Of a stretch of 59,047 nucleotides of DNA, positions 17,185 through 27,065 are shown piece by piece. The stretch spans positions 1-59,047 of the forward strand of contig JAEWSC010000055.1 in assembly GCA_023398575.1 (NCBI GenBank), in the 5' to 3' direction. Source of the DNA: Bacillota bacterium (GTDB lineage Bacteria > Bacillota > Clostridia > Christensenellales > Aristaeellaceae). A program made the position numbers and the translations under genes. Under the pieces are notes generated by a model. That model was not told the origin of the DNA and did no database searches. It saw nothing but the letters and a program-made list of their open reading frames with translations. Positions within the stretch are counted from its first letter, which is position 1. Every line of letters begins with the position of its first letter.

Positions 17185-18119
17185 TGCTTGTCACCGAAAA
17201 TCTGACCAAACGGTACGGCGGATTCACCGCCTTGGACGGCTTGAGCTTACGCATTGACGATGGAGAGCTTCACGGGTTTGTTGGCCCCAACGGCGCAGGC
17301 AAGACCACTACCATGCGTATTTTGGCAACACTTTTGCCCGCCACCTCCGGCAAAGCCTTTGTAGATGGCGTGGAGGTGTCCAGATCAGGAAAAAAGATTC
17401 GCCGTATGGTAGGCTATATGCCCGACTTTTTCGGGGTGTACGATGGACTGAAGGCCTGGGAATACCTGGATTTTTATGCCAGATGCTACTCCCTGGGCTT
17501 TAAGGACCGGGCAAAAATGGTGGACAGCCTGCTGGAAATCGTGCGCCTGACCGACAAAAAGAATGCCTATATCGACCTTTTGTCCCGGGGCATGAAGCAG
17601 CGGCTGTGTCTGGCCCGAAGCCTGATCCATGACCCAAAGCTGCTGATTCTGGATGAACCGGCTTCCGGTATGGACCCTAGGGCCAGGGCTGAAATGAAGG
17701 ATATTCTTCGTACGCTGCGAGATATGGGCAAAACAATACTCATCTCCTCCCACATACTGCCCGAGCTTTCCGAAATGTGCGATTCTCTGACGATCATCGA
17801 CCACGGCCGCCTGGTGTTTTCAGGCCCTGTAGGTGACCTTTCCAAGCACATGCAAGGACAATCGCCCATTGTGATCCGCTTGACGGAGGATACACCGGAG
17901 GATGCGCTGAAGGCCGCAGTAGGAATTCTTAAGGAGTTTCCCGGCGTCACCGGCATCTTGCAGCCCGAGGAGCACCTGCTTCAAGTGGAGTATGAAGGAA
18001 CACAAAAAGAGACGGCTGGGCTATTGCATACACTCTTGAAAAACGATCTGCCGGTGGTAGATTTTCATCGGGCGAAGGTGAATTTGGAAAAGGTGTTTAT
18101 GGAGGTGACGCAGGAATGA
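17184..18119 (+). CDS. ABC transporter ATP-binding protein (ABC-2 / GldA-NosF type)
   Basis: A 311-residue ATPase. Walker A GPNGAGKT is at residues 34-41, the Q-loop region reads GYMPDFFGVYDGL, the signature is LSRGMKQ (the variant typical of ABC-2 exporters), and Walker B is LLILDEPASGMDPRAR, followed by an ISSHIL H-loop. Residues 225-311 form the accessory C-terminal domain seen in GldA/NosF-like proteins. The ATG shares its first base with the TAA of the preceding gene. It probably powers the permease encoded next. Confidence 0.95.
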   Translation: MLVTENLTKRYGGFTALDGLSLRIDDGELHGFVGPNGAGKTTTMRILATLLPATSGKAFVDGVEVSRSGKKIRRMVGYMPDFFGVYDGLKAWEYLDFYARCYSLGFKDRAKMVDSLLEIVRLTDKKNAYIDLLSRGMKQRLCLARSLIHDPKLLILDEPASGMDPRARAEMKDILRTLRDMGKTILISSHILPELSEMCDSLTIIDHGRLVFSGPVGDLSKHMQGQSPIVIRLTEDTPEDALKAAVGILKEFPGVTGILQPEEHLLQVEYEGTQKETAGLLHTLLKNDLPVVDFHRAKVNLEKVFMEVTQE

Positions 18120-19054
18120 TGAATCCAATTCTGGCTTCCAGCGCGCTTCGGCGCATGCGTTCCATGCGTACAGTGATGATCTTTACCATCTACGGCGCAT
18201 TCATGCTGGCTTTTGCCATACTAAGCTCCCTGTCGGTTCTGAATCAAAAAACAATGACCATAGGCAGCATGCGCCAGGGCATTGACTACTATGTTTATGC
18301 TGTAGCGCTGCAGTTCATCATGATCCTGCTGGTAGCCCCAGGCATGACGGCCGGCAGTATAGCCGGCGAAAGGGAGCGGCAAACGCTGGATTTAATTTTG
18401 GTCACCCATACCGGCTCGTTCTCCATCGCCCTTGGAAAGCTCATGGAAAGCTTTGGTTTTGTTGCGCTGATCCTGTTTTCCGGGCTACCCATGCTCAGTG
18501 TGGTGCTGCTCTTTGGCGGCATCGGCCTTGTGCAGGTGCTGACCGTGATGCTGTTCATGCTGGTTTCTGCCCTTGGCGCGCTAAGTGTGGGACTTTTAGC
18601 CTCCGCCCTTTTCAAGCGCACGGCGGCGGCCACAGTGGTAGCGTACCTTGCGGTGTTTGCTATCGGCATTCTGACTCTGATCCCTCTGGGGCTTAACAGC
18701 AAGGCGCTGGTTACGCTGCTGAACGATTCCGCGAATACTGGCAATCCCGTTGACATAAGCATGGTGCTTGCGGCAATCCCCAAGACGGTGTTGTTCAACC
18801 CCGGGATCGGACTTTTGTCATTGGTTGCCGGCCAGACAGGGATTTTGGAACGGACATTCGGCATCATTCCCATTGGTTATACCTTATACCAGCTGATGAA
18901 AACAGACTTCATGGTTTTTGCCTGGGTAAATATGGGGCTAATGTCTGGACTGTCACTGGTTTTCATACTGTTGTCGGCGCTGCTCATCCGCCCCCGCAGC
19001 ATGCGCATGCGCATGCGCAAAACGCGAAAGGTTCAAAAGGAGTTATCTGCATGA
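18116..19054 (+). CDS. ABC-2 type transporter permease
   Basis: A 312-residue membrane protein with six or so hydrophobic segments. The GERERQTLDLILVT segment is the amphipathic coupling motif characteristic of NosY/GldF-type ABC-2 permeases. The C-terminus ends in a strongly basic tail (RPRSMRMRMRKTRK). It is coupled to the ATPase gene by ATGA and to the next gene by a 4-nt overlap. Such permeases move lipids, glycans or proteins outward, or support an envelope machine. The cargo is unknown. Confidence 0.92.
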   Translation: MMNPILASSALRRMRSMRTVMIFTIYGAFMLAFAILSSLSVLNQKTMTIGSMRQGIDYYVYAVALQFIMILLVAPGMTAGSIAGERERQTLDLILVTHTGSFSIALGKLMESFGFVALILFSGLPMLSVVLLFGGIGLVQVLTVMLFMLVSALGALSVGLLASALFKRTAAATVVAYLAVFAIGILTLIPLGLNSKALVTLLNDSANTGNPVDISMVLAAIPKTVLFNPGIGLLSLVAGQTGILERTFGIIPIGYTLYQLMKTDFMVFAWVNMGLMSGLSLVFILLSALLIRPRSMRMRMRKTRKVQKELSA

Positions 19055-20577
19055 AAAGCAAGGTACAGCCGGATATACAAAGGGCATTAAGGCCGTTTCG
19101 CCTTCGGCTGCGCTTAACAAACGCGGTACTTGGCGGCTGCTGGGGCATGCTGGCAGCTGCTGTAGCCTGCTTTTTGCTGGCAGTGGCATCGTACTTTATG
19201 CCCATCGTACAAGTACCCGTGTATATGGCTTGGACCGCAGCGGTGGCCCTGGCGATAGGCGTTTTGCTAGGCTTTGCAAAGCCCGCATCCATGATGCGGG
19301 CCGCCAGGGCGGCAGATGAAGCCGGGCTTTGTGAGCGGGCTGTAACAGCCCTTTCACTTACAAAGGATTCCCCCATGGCAATGATTCAGCGGGAGGATGC
19401 GCTCAAGCACTTACAGGCGCTGCTGGCCAAACACGCACTGCCTATGCGCGCATCCCCTCTGCCTTTGATAGCGGCAGGTGCGCTGGCCTTAGTGCTGGCA
19501 GCGGCGCTTTTATTCATTCCCAATCCGCAAGATCAGGTAATTGCAAGGCAAAACGCCTTTCAAAAGGTCATGGCGGAAAAAGCTCAAACGGTGGAAAAGG
19601 CGGCAGCAGAACTGGAGAAGGCGCCCTATACCAAAGAGCAGGTAAACGAGCTGCGCAAGATGATGGGCGATCTGGCCTTGGAGCTTCGGAAAGCCAGGGA
19701 ACCCCAGCAAGCGTATCTCTCCATGGACAAAGCCCAGCGAAACCTGGAGGAATTCAGCCGCAAGGCAACAAATGCTTCCCGACAGGCGGTTTCGCAAGCC
19801 TTTGAGCAAAACGGCATGAAGGATATCGCCGAGGCGTTGAAAAACAGCGATGCCACGGCGGCAGCCCAGGCGGTTTCGCAGCTTGCTCAAAGCAGCGCAG
19901 CAGCACAAAGCGCCAAGGCTCTTGCGAAGGCCGCGGAGTCTTTGCCTGATGGCACACTGAAAGAGGCTGCACAGGCAGCGGCAGACGCGTTAAACAGCGG
20001 CAACGCTGCAGGTGTTCAGGCAGCGCTGCAAAGCCTGTCCAGCGCCGCTCAAAGCGCCTCTTCGGGCACATTGACAGGGGACATCAGCGCGTTGCTCGGC
20101 CAGCTTCGGGCGGGTGCTCAGGCAGCTTCCGCTTCTGCATCTGGCGCTGGCGGCCAAGGGCAGGGCAATGGCGGACAAGGGAATGGCGGTGGGCAAGGCG
20201 GCCAGGGCCAAGGCGCCGGTTCCGGCGCAGGCAAGGGCAGCACCAACCAGGATGCCGGCGTAGGCAAAGGCCAGCAATCATCTGGAGGGCAGGGTGCCAG
20301 CGCTCCGGAGTATAAACTAGGGCAATATGAAACCATTTATGATCCTACCCGGCTGAATGTGAATGATGAAACCCATCAGGTAACCGGCCAAATGGGGGAA
20401 GGAGAATCCCAGCAGGTACAACTGGACCCCGGCCTGGGCGACGCATATGGGCAGGTGCCCTATCATCAGGTAATCTATACCTATCAGGATGCTGCCTCCA
20501 GAGCTGCCGAGCAGGCACTTTTGCCCGAGGCCATTTTGAAGTGGGTGGATGGCTATTTTCAGTCATTGATCGATTAA
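19051..20577 (+). CDS. Membrane protein with long helical region and Gly/Gln-rich tract (DUF4175-like)
   Basis: A 508-residue protein. Three hydrophobic segments lie near residues 24-49, 55-75 and 135-156. Residues 165-350 are alanine-rich and helical, with coiled-coil character and heptad-like AAAELEKA and AEALKNSDATAAAQ stretches. Residues 365-415 form a low-complexity Gly/Gln/Ser tract (repeats of GGQGQGNGGQ type), followed by a conserved-looking 90-residue C-terminal segment rich in Asp, Gln and Tyr. The architecture resembles DUF4175 membrane proteins often found beside MoxR and VWA genes; the assignment is tentative. It lies between the permease and MoxR genes. Confidence 0.75.
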   Translation: MKSKVQPDIQRALRPFRLRLRLTNAVLGGCWGMLAAAVACFLLAVASYFMPIVQVPVYMAWTAAVALAIGVLLGFAKPASMMRAARAADEAGLCERAVTALSLTKDSPMAMIQREDALKHLQALLAKHALPMRASPLPLIAAGALALVLAAALLFIPNPQDQVIARQNAFQKVMAEKAQTVEKAAAELEKAPYTKEQVNELRKMMGDLALELRKAREPQQAYLSMDKAQRNLEEFSRKATNASRQAVSQAFEQNGMKDIAEALKNSDATAAAQAVSQLAQSSAAAQSAKALAKAAESLPDGTLKEAAQAAADALNSGNAAGVQAALQSLSSAAQSASSGTLTGDISALLGQLRAGAQAASASASGAGGQGQGNGGQGNGGGQGGQGQGAGSGAGKGSTNQDAGVGKGQQSSGGQGASAPEYKLGQYETIYDPTRLNVNDETHQVTGQMGEGESQQVQLDPGLGDAYGQVPYHQVIYTYQDAASRAAEQALLPEAILKWVDGYFQSLID

Positions 20578-20592
20578 CAGGAGGTTATGTAT

Positions 20593-21588
20593 ATGACCAC
20601 AGCCATGGAGGCGGGCAGGGAGCAGATTTTATCGTTCCAGGGGAAAGTTGCCCGCATACGGGAGGAAATCGGTAAAGAAATCGTCGGGCAAAAAGACGTG
20701 GTGGACCACCTTTTGATGGCCCTGGTAGCCGGGGGCAACGTTTTATTAGAGGGCGTACCGGGCTTAGGCAAGACCAGGCTGGTCAAAGCCCTGGGCAGGG
20801 TGTTGAATCTGCCCTTTTCCCGCATACAGTTTACCCCGGATTTGATGCCCGCCGATATCACCGGCACCAACATCATCGTCAAATCCGATACTGGCAATGG
20901 CTTTTCCTTTCAGAAGGGGCCGCTGTTTTCCGCCATTGTGCTGGCGGATGAAATCAACCGCGCCACGCCCAAAACACAATCGGCACTGCTGGAGGCTATG
21001 CAGGAGCACAGTGTTACCGTGGGCGGCATAACTCACAAGCTGCCCGAACCCTATTTTGTATTGGCTACCCAGAACCCCATTGAGCAGGAGGGAACTTATC
21101 CCCTGCCGGAGGCACAACTGGACAGGTTTTTGTTCAAGCTCATTGTGCCCTTCCCCACCCTTGTGGAGCTTTCCAGCATCATGGATATGACGGTGTCGGA
21201 TGGAGCCATGCAGGCGGAGCCGGCAGCCGGAGGCGAAGACATTCTATCGCTTCGAGCCATCTCCCGGCAGGTGCCTGTGGCTAAGGCTGTGCAGGAATTT
21301 GCATTAAAGCTGGTGCTGGCCACGCATCCAGAAATCGATGAAAGCCCTGAAATCGCCCGCAAATACCTGCGCTTTGGGGCCAGTCCCAGGGCCGGACAGG
21401 CCATATTGATGACCGCCCGGGTGCGGGCGCTGATGCATGACCGCTATAACGTGGCCTTTGAGGATGTCAGGGCTGTGGCTCCGGCATGCCTTCGCCATAG
21501 GGTGGCATTGAATTTCGAAGGCCTGGCGGAAGGCCACACGGTGGATGGAATTTTGAAAACCATCATGGATGGTTTGAAAACGGAGTAG
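20593..21588 (+). CDS. MoxR-family AAA+ ATPase
   Basis: A 331-residue AAA+ chaperone-like ATPase. Walker A GVPGLGKT is at residues 54-61, Walker B is VLADEINRATPKTQSALLEAM, sensor 1 lies in VLATQNPIEQEGTYPLPEAQ, and the arginine-containing LDRFLFKL follows. MoxR proteins act with VWA-domain partners in assembling or activating protein complexes. A DUF58 gene and two VWA genes follow directly. Of two ATGs, 20593 is chosen because AGGAGG lies 8 nt upstream, against only 2 nt for 20587. Confidence 0.95.
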   Translation: MTTAMEAGREQILSFQGKVARIREEIGKEIVGQKDVVDHLLMALVAGGNVLLEGVPGLGKTRLVKALGRVLNLPFSRIQFTPDLMPADITGTNIIVKSDTGNGFSFQKGPLFSAIVLADEINRATPKTQSALLEAMQEHSVTVGGITHKLPEPYFVLATQNPIEQEGTYPLPEAQLDRFLFKLIVPFPTLVELSSIMDMTVSDGAMQAEPAAGGEDILSLRAISRQVPVAKAVQEFALKLVLATHPEIDESPEIARKYLRFGASPRAGQAILMTARVRALMHDRYNVAFEDVRAVAPACLRHRVALNFEGLAEGHTVDGILKTIMDGLKTE

Positions 21589-21596
21589 GTGCACGC

Positions 21597-22463
21597 ATGC
21601 TGAGCGATCAAACCTTAAGCCGGCTGGATTCCCTGCGCATTGCCATGCAGGCCCAGGTGCGCGGCGGAGCCGGCGGCGTACGCCAGTCCAAGGCGCTGGG
21701 CGATTCGGCGGAGTTTTCCGACTTTCGGGAATACGCGCCAGGGGATGATCCCCGCCGCATTGACTGGAACGCCTATGCCCGGTTCGATAAACTATTTCTG
21801 AAGCTGTTCATGGAAGAGCAGGAGATGCATCTGACCCTTATCCTGGATGCCAGTGCGTCCATGGGTTATGGCGAGGTAAAAAAATGGGACCTGGCTGTGC
21901 AGCTTTCCCAGATGCTGCTTTATTTGGCCGTCACCGGCGGTGATAGAGCCGCGATATGTGTATTGAAAGGGGACAAGCTGCTCAAAAGCCCCGTATACGC
22001 AGGCAGGCAAGGGTATGCCCAGGGGGCGGCCTTTCTGGAAAGCGTAAGCCCCGAGGGAGAAACCGCTTTGGGCCATGCCGTCAGCCGCGTGCCATTGCCA
22101 TCAGGCAGGGGTATGTGCGTGGTTGTCAGCGACCTGTTTTCCAAAGACGGTTATGAAAGCGCGTTTTTGTCCCTTCAATACAGAAAGCAGCAGGCTGTAT
22201 TAGTGCATCTTCTGTCCAAAGAGGAAATGGAGCCGGAAATGAACGGGCCGCTTAGGCTTGTGGACTTAGAAGGCGCACCTCCCATTGATGTCACAGTCAA
22301 CGGAGAGCTTTTGCGCCTGTACCACAAAAACCTGGACGCATTTTTAAACGGCGCACAAGGTTTTTGCCACCGCAGGGGCATACCATATATGCTTTTGCGC
22401 TCAGACATGGAGCTTATGCGCGATGCACTGCCGCATTTTATGCGCGGCGGCGTAATCGCCTAA
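21597..22463 (+). CDS. DUF58 domain-containing protein (VWA-like)
   Basis: A soluble 288-residue protein. The DUF58 hallmark SDFREYAPGDDPRRIDWNAYAR is near residues 42-63. After it, LILDASASMGYG has the D-x-S-x-S metal-site pattern of a VWA fold (Asp84, Ser86, Ser88). DUF58 proteins are nearly always encoded beside MoxR and are thought to be its direct partner. It begins 8 bp after moxR. Confidence 0.93.
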   Translation: MLSDQTLSRLDSLRIAMQAQVRGGAGGVRQSKALGDSAEFSDFREYAPGDDPRRIDWNAYARFDKLFLKLFMEEQEMHLTLILDASASMGYGEVKKWDLAVQLSQMLLYLAVTGGDRAAICVLKGDKLLKSPVYAGRQGYAQGAAFLESVSPEGETALGHAVSRVPLPSGRGMCVVVSDLFSKDGYESAFLSLQYRKQQAVLVHLLSKEEMEPEMNGPLRLVDLEGAPPIDVTVNGELLRLYHKNLDAFLNGAQGFCHRRGIPYMLLRSDMELMRDALPHFMRGGVIA

Positions 22464-22479
22464 AAGGGGAGGGCAAAGC

Positions 22480-24276
22480 ATGCAATGGCTTTATCCGGCA
22501 GGCGGCTGGGCGCTGATGGGGCTTGCCGCCGTACTGGCTTTGTATATCCTTCGCCGGGAGTACCGGGAGTTTCCAATATCCAGCACCTACTTATGGCAAA
22601 GAACATTGCAGGACCAAACGGCTAGTAAGCCATTTCAGCGCTTGAAGAGCAATCTTTTGATGTTCCTGCAGCTACTCATAGTGCTTTTGCTGGCGCTCTC
22701 CCTTCTTCGTCCTCTGCTTCCGGGCCAGCAGGAGGGCGGAGAGATGGTTATGATTTTTGATCTATCCCTTAGCATGCAGACAGAAACCATTGGGCTTAGC
22801 CGCATCGACCGGGCAGTAAACGATGCCGGCCGCATGGTGGATGGGATGAGGGCGGGAGATAAGGTATCGATATTGACCGCTGGAACATCGGTCAAAAATC
22901 TCCTTTCACGCTCATCAGACAAGCAAGCGATATGGAACGTGCTGCGGTCTATACAAGCGGAAAACGGCCGGACCGACACAAATGGAGCGCTTTCCCTGGC
23001 TAAGGCCATGGGCAGGGAAATTAAGGACTTGAATATCATACTGTTTTCAGATAATTATGATGGCAGCGTGGAAGGCATTCAATATGTGGCGGCAGGGGCA
23101 GGGGTCGCAAACCGTGCCATTGTATCCCTCACGGCGGCTCGTCAGGAGTACGGCGTGGCCGCCCTGGCCCGCATCGCAAACTATGGCAAGGCCGCGACCG
23201 TAACAGTGGAATGCTATGCCGATGGAATTATAAGTGATGTCCGCACCGCAGAAATTGCAGAAAACGGCACCGCCGGCGTTCGGTTTGACCTGCCGGCTGG
23301 CGCCACGAATATACGGGCCAAGATTGTAGAAGATGACGGGCTTTTAGCCGATAACATCCGCTATACAGCCCTTCGTGATCAAACGCGTCAAAAAATTGTC
23401 CTGGTAGGTCGGGACAACATCTTCTTGGAAAAGGCCTTTTTGCAGCGTGGCAATATGGATTTGGTGCGTGCCTCCGCGGCGGACGCAGCGGCCATATCGG
23501 ATGCTGCCCTGTTTGTGTATGATGGGGTAATGCCTGAGCCAATGCCAGAGCATGGCGCACTGCTGATTATTCAGCCGGCATCGCCTATCTTTGAAATTAC
23601 ACCGGGCGAAAAGAAAGCGCCTGAATACTCCCTGCGCATTTCTTCTGAACCGTTTGCCACACAGTTTTCTGACCACGTTACCTTCACAGACGTAGCGGTC
23701 AAGCAATACGCGCCGCTATCGGGTGGACAGCCGATTTTGATAAGCGGCGGTGACGCCTTGATCACCGCAGGGGAGGAAAATGGCCGCCGGTATATGGTGA
23801 TGGGGTTTGATATGCATGAGAGCAATTGGGTTATGAAGTATGACTTTCCTATCTTTATGATGCACGGGCTTAATTACCTGATGCCCGATACGCTCTCAGA
23901 CGTGCATGACGCCCAATGTGGCGATATTCTGGCCCTTCACCTGGATGGGCGGTCAGAGGCGGCTAGCGTGCTTACACCTGGCGGTGAAAGCTTCCCCCTT
24001 GCCCCGCCATACCCTGCACTGCCCTTTACCGGCACAAATATCCCCGGCATATACGCACTCCAACAGACTTTGGTGAATGATACGGCAGCCGACGCTCCTT
24101 TTGCGGTTAACGTGCCCGTATCGGAAAGCGACGTGCGGTTTGTTGCCAATAGCACAGAGGGCAGTACGGCGCAGGCCGGCACGCAATATTATGGCCTGGA
24201 GCTGACCGGCATTTTGCTCTTTGCATTGCTGGCCCTGATGATGGCGGAATGGTGGGTGAGCTGCCGTGCGGGTTGA
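22480..24276 (+). CDS. BatA-like membrane protein with VWA domain
   Basis: A 598-residue membrane protein. Two N-terminal hydrophobic segments (near residues 8-22 and 58-78) surround the basic loop typical of BatA N-terminal domains. A VWA domain follows with an intact MIDAS motif DLSLS (Asp94, Ser96, Ser98). The long middle region is extracytoplasmic and beta-rich, and a helix near the C-terminus (LTGILLFALLALMMAEWWV) re-enters the membrane. The last 11 nt overlap the next gene, implying translational coupling and perhaps a fixed ratio of the two VWA proteins. Confidence 0.88.
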   Translation: MQWLYPAGGWALMGLAAVLALYILRREYREFPISSTYLWQRTLQDQTASKPFQRLKSNLLMFLQLLIVLLLALSLLRPLLPGQQEGGEMVMIFDLSLSMQTETIGLSRIDRAVNDAGRMVDGMRAGDKVSILTAGTSVKNLLSRSSDKQAIWNVLRSIQAENGRTDTNGALSLAKAMGREIKDLNIILFSDNYDGSVEGIQYVAAGAGVANRAIVSLTAARQEYGVAALARIANYGKAATVTVECYADGIISDVRTAEIAENGTAGVRFDLPAGATNIRAKIVEDDGLLADNIRYTALRDQTRQKIVLVGRDNIFLEKAFLQRGNMDLVRASAADAAAISDAALFVYDGVMPEPMPEHGALLIIQPASPIFEITPGEKKAPEYSLRISSEPFATQFSDHVTFTDVAVKQYAPLSGGQPILISGGDALITAGEENGRRYMVMGFDMHESNWVMKYDFPIFMMHGLNYLMPDTLSDVHDAQCGDILALHLDGRSEAASVLTPGGESFPLAPPYPALPFTGTNIPGIYALQQTLVNDTAADAPFAVNVPVSESDVRFVANSTEGSTAQAGTQYYGLELTGILLFALLALMMAEWWVSCRAG

Positions 24277-27001
24277 ATTTGCGCAGCCGATAATGCTGCT
24301 TTTGATTCCGGTATTGTTTTTGTTATCCCTTTTCCTATACAAACGTTATTCATTCCGCAGAATTTGGGGTAACAGCCACGCTATGCTCGTCTTGGCCGCT
24401 CGTTTTCTGGTCATTGTCCTAACTGTGCTGGCCCTGTCATCCCCCTCTATATTAAAAGCCTCCAGCAAGGCTGCCACTTGGGTGCTGCTGGACGTGTCCG
24501 ACTCCACACTCCCGGCAAGAGATGACATGGAAGCCTCTCTCAGCAAGGGTCTTGCGGCGGCGCCTAAAGACCTTTCTATCGGCGTTATCGCCTTTGGCGC
24601 CGACGCCATGGTGGAAAAGCCACTTGCTGCAGAGATTTCGTTTGCGCATGCCGACACCTCCGTAGATCCCAAGCGTAGCGATGCGGACAAGGCGATGAAA
24701 CTGGCTGAAGCGCTGCTGCCTTCCGACGCAGCAGGGCGCATGATGCTCATCAGCGATGGGCAGATTGCAGATGTGACAACCCAGGCCGCACTGCTTTCCG
24801 CCCGGGGCATCGCCGTAGATGTGATGAAAATCTCCGGCACGCCGAAGATGGATGCCCAGGTGACGAAGCTTACTCTACCCTCCAAATCCTTTGAAGGCCA
24901 GGAGTATCAGGTGACCGTGACCATGGATGCTACGGCAGACACACATGGCACCCTGATTTTATATGCCAATCGTCAGCCGGTACAAAAACGGGAAGTGACG
25001 CTGCGCCGGGGGGAAAACACCATTGTGTTCCAAGATACAGCCAAGGCCGCCGGTGTGGTTACCTATGAGGCACAATTGATCGCCGACGGCGATGAGCAAA
25101 CCCGAAACAACCGCATGGGTGCATATATGGCGGTAACCGGCAAGCCCACCGTATTGGTGGTGGAAGGCTTGGACGACGCCAGCCGGGAACTGCGCAAGCT
25201 GATGGACGCCGCCCAAATGCAGTACGAGGTTATCACGCCCGGCCGCCTGCCGGAGGATGGCCAAAGCCTGCGCCGGTATGATGCGGCTGTTCTAGTCAAT
25301 GTGGACGCAGACGATGTATCCCAAAACGCGCTTGATGCGCTGGATTCCTATGTAAAAGTGCTGGGCCGGGGCCTTGTGGTCATCGGCGGTGACCGGAGCT
25401 ATGCTCTGGGCGGCTACCGCGGCAGCAAGTTGGAAGAAATGCTGCCCGTCACCATCGACGTGCGCAACCAAATGGAAATGCCCTCCCTGGCCCTTATATT
25501 GGTCATCGACAAATCCGGCTCCATGACTGGCGCGCAGTTTGGCGCCACACGGCTGGAGGTAGCCAAAGAGGCTGCCATGCGCGCCGTAGAAGTGCTGACG
25601 AATAAAGACCAGGTAGGCGTTATCGCCTTTGACGACGCAGCCAAATGGGTGGTCCCTTTAGGCGGTGCCGGCGATATCGCCGCCGTCCAGCAGCAGATCG
25701 GCACCATCCGCCCCGGCGGCGGTACGGCGTTTTATACCCCCCTGGCCGAAGCGCTTGATTCCCTCACCAATGCCGATGCCAAATTAAAGCATGTGATCTT
25801 TTTGACTGACGGCGAGGCCGGGGACAATGGCTATGATGTGCTGGTGCAACGCATGGCCGATAACGGCATCACAATGACCACCGTGGCTGTAGGCACCGGG
25901 GCGAATGTACGGGTGCTGAGCCGTTTGGCGGAGATAGGCGGCGGACGCAGCTACAGCGCTGGGGAGTTTGACAATCTGCCCAAGATATTTACCAAGGAAA
26001 CCTTTCTGGCCACCGGCTCCTATGTGCAAAACCGAATCTTTACCCCTGTGATCACCCAAACCTCTCAATTGACGGATTATCCAGGCTTTCCCACCCTGGC
26101 AGGGTATCTGGCAACCACGGAAAAACCACTAGCGAATATTGCTATGGTATCGGACCGGGAGGACCCCATTTTGGCCTGGTGGCAGTATGGTGCTGGCCGG
26201 GTGCTGGCCTGGACCAGCGACAGCCAAGGCGCCTGGACGGGCCGTTTCTTGGGCTGGGATCAGTCAGTACCTTTCTTTATAGGGCTTATCAATCATGTAT
26301 TGCCGGATGAAAACCAGGAAGGCGATTTGCAGGTTCTGGTGGAAGGAACCCAAGCGAAGGTGCGCTATCAACTGCCTTCCAACATTACTGCAGAGGATAA
26401 CGTGCAAACAACAGCCTATGCCCTGCTGCCCGATGGCACCCAGGCGGAGGCAGAGCTTGTTGAAACGGAGCCGGGCGTATATGAGGGCAGCCTGGCCACC
26501 GATCAGCAAGGAGCCTATGCCATCCGCGTGGAGCAAACCTTGGGCGGACAAAAGGTTAGACAATTGGAGGGCGGTGCGGTTGCAGCTTATTCCCAGGAGT
26601 ATGACCTAAGCAGACAGCATAACAGCCTGGCCTTGGAAAACCTTGCCCGCATGACCGGTGGCAGGGTAATTGACGATCCCGCACAAATGTTTGCCGCCAG
26701 AGGCCTCACTGCCGAAACACGGCTTGCGCTGCGCACTGCGCTTTTGTGGATGGCCCTTATGCTATTCCTTATCGATATCGCCTTGCGGCGTTTAGCCTTT
26801 GATCAGGTGCTTGCAAAGGCATTGGCTACGGCGCGTGACAAAGCGGCAGCCGCACAAGTGGTAAGGCGCGAGGCGGAGGTTGCAAAAAAGACGGAGAAGC
26901 CCGAAAAACCCAAAAAGGAAAAAAACGCCCCCGTGGCTGTGTCCGCCACCGGTATGGCGGATAACCTGCTAAAGGCCAGGGAGCAAAAGAAGCACCTGTA
27001 A
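24266..27001 (+). CDS. Large membrane protein with two VWA-like regions and a GATase-like domain
   Basis: A 911-residue protein starting with GTG inside the previous gene. Two membrane segments lie at residues 8-25 and 37-55. A first VWA-like region has DVSDS at Asp76. A beta domain follows, then a GATase1-like region (VLVVEGLDD through GLVVIGGDRSYALGGY). A second, canonical VWA domain has DKSGS at Asp415 and a later FLTDGEAGD. One membrane helix lies near residue 825, and the C-terminal 75 residues are charged and helical, rich in Lys and Glu. The order resembles the DUF1355/VWA fusion proteins of BatA-type loci. It closes the operon. Confidence 0.85.
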   Translation: MRVEFAQPIMLLLIPVLFLLSLFLYKRYSFRRIWGNSHAMLVLAARFLVIVLTVLALSSPSILKASSKAATWVLLDVSDSTLPARDDMEASLSKGLAAAPKDLSIGVIAFGADAMVEKPLAAEISFAHADTSVDPKRSDADKAMKLAEALLPSDAAGRMMLISDGQIADVTTQAALLSARGIAVDVMKISGTPKMDAQVTKLTLPSKSFEGQEYQVTVTMDATADTHGTLILYANRQPVQKREVTLRRGENTIVFQDTAKAAGVVTYEAQLIADGDEQTRNNRMGAYMAVTGKPTVLVVEGLDDASRELRKLMDAAQMQYEVITPGRLPEDGQSLRRYDAAVLVNVDADDVSQNALDALDSYVKVLGRGLVVIGGDRSYALGGYRGSKLEEMLPVTIDVRNQMEMPSLALILVIDKSGSMTGAQFGATRLEVAKEAAMRAVEVLTNKDQVGVIAFDDAAKWVVPLGGAGDIAAVQQQIGTIRPGGGTAFYTPLAEALDSLTNADAKLKHVIFLTDGEAGDNGYDVLVQRMADNGITMTTVAVGTGANVRVLSRLAEIGGGRSYSAGEFDNLPKIFTKETFLATGSYVQNRIFTPVITQTSQLTDYPGFPTLAGYLATTEKPLANIAMVSDREDPILAWWQYGAGRVLAWTSDSQGAWTGRFLGWDQSVPFFIGLINHVLPDENQEGDLQVLVEGTQAKVRYQLPSNITAEDNVQTTAYALLPDGTQAEAELVETEPGVYEGSLATDQQGAYAIRVEQTLGGQKVRQLEGGAVAAYSQEYDLSRQHNSLALENLARMTGGRVIDDPAQMFAARGLTAETRLALRTALLWMALMLFLIDIALRRLAFDQVLAKALATARDKAAAAQVVRREAEVAKKTEKPEKPKKEKNAPVAVSATGMADNLLKAREQKKHL

Positions 27002-27065
27002 TGACACCTTGTGGATGATTGAGGCAAAAGATATGCTGACTTACCCACTTGTCACGCTCCAACAA

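Noticed and set aside
20140..20300. Possible tandem repeat or CRISPR-like array in the Gly/Gln tract
   Set aside because: The short GGC/CAG-rich units lie inside an intact reading frame and have no regular spacers.
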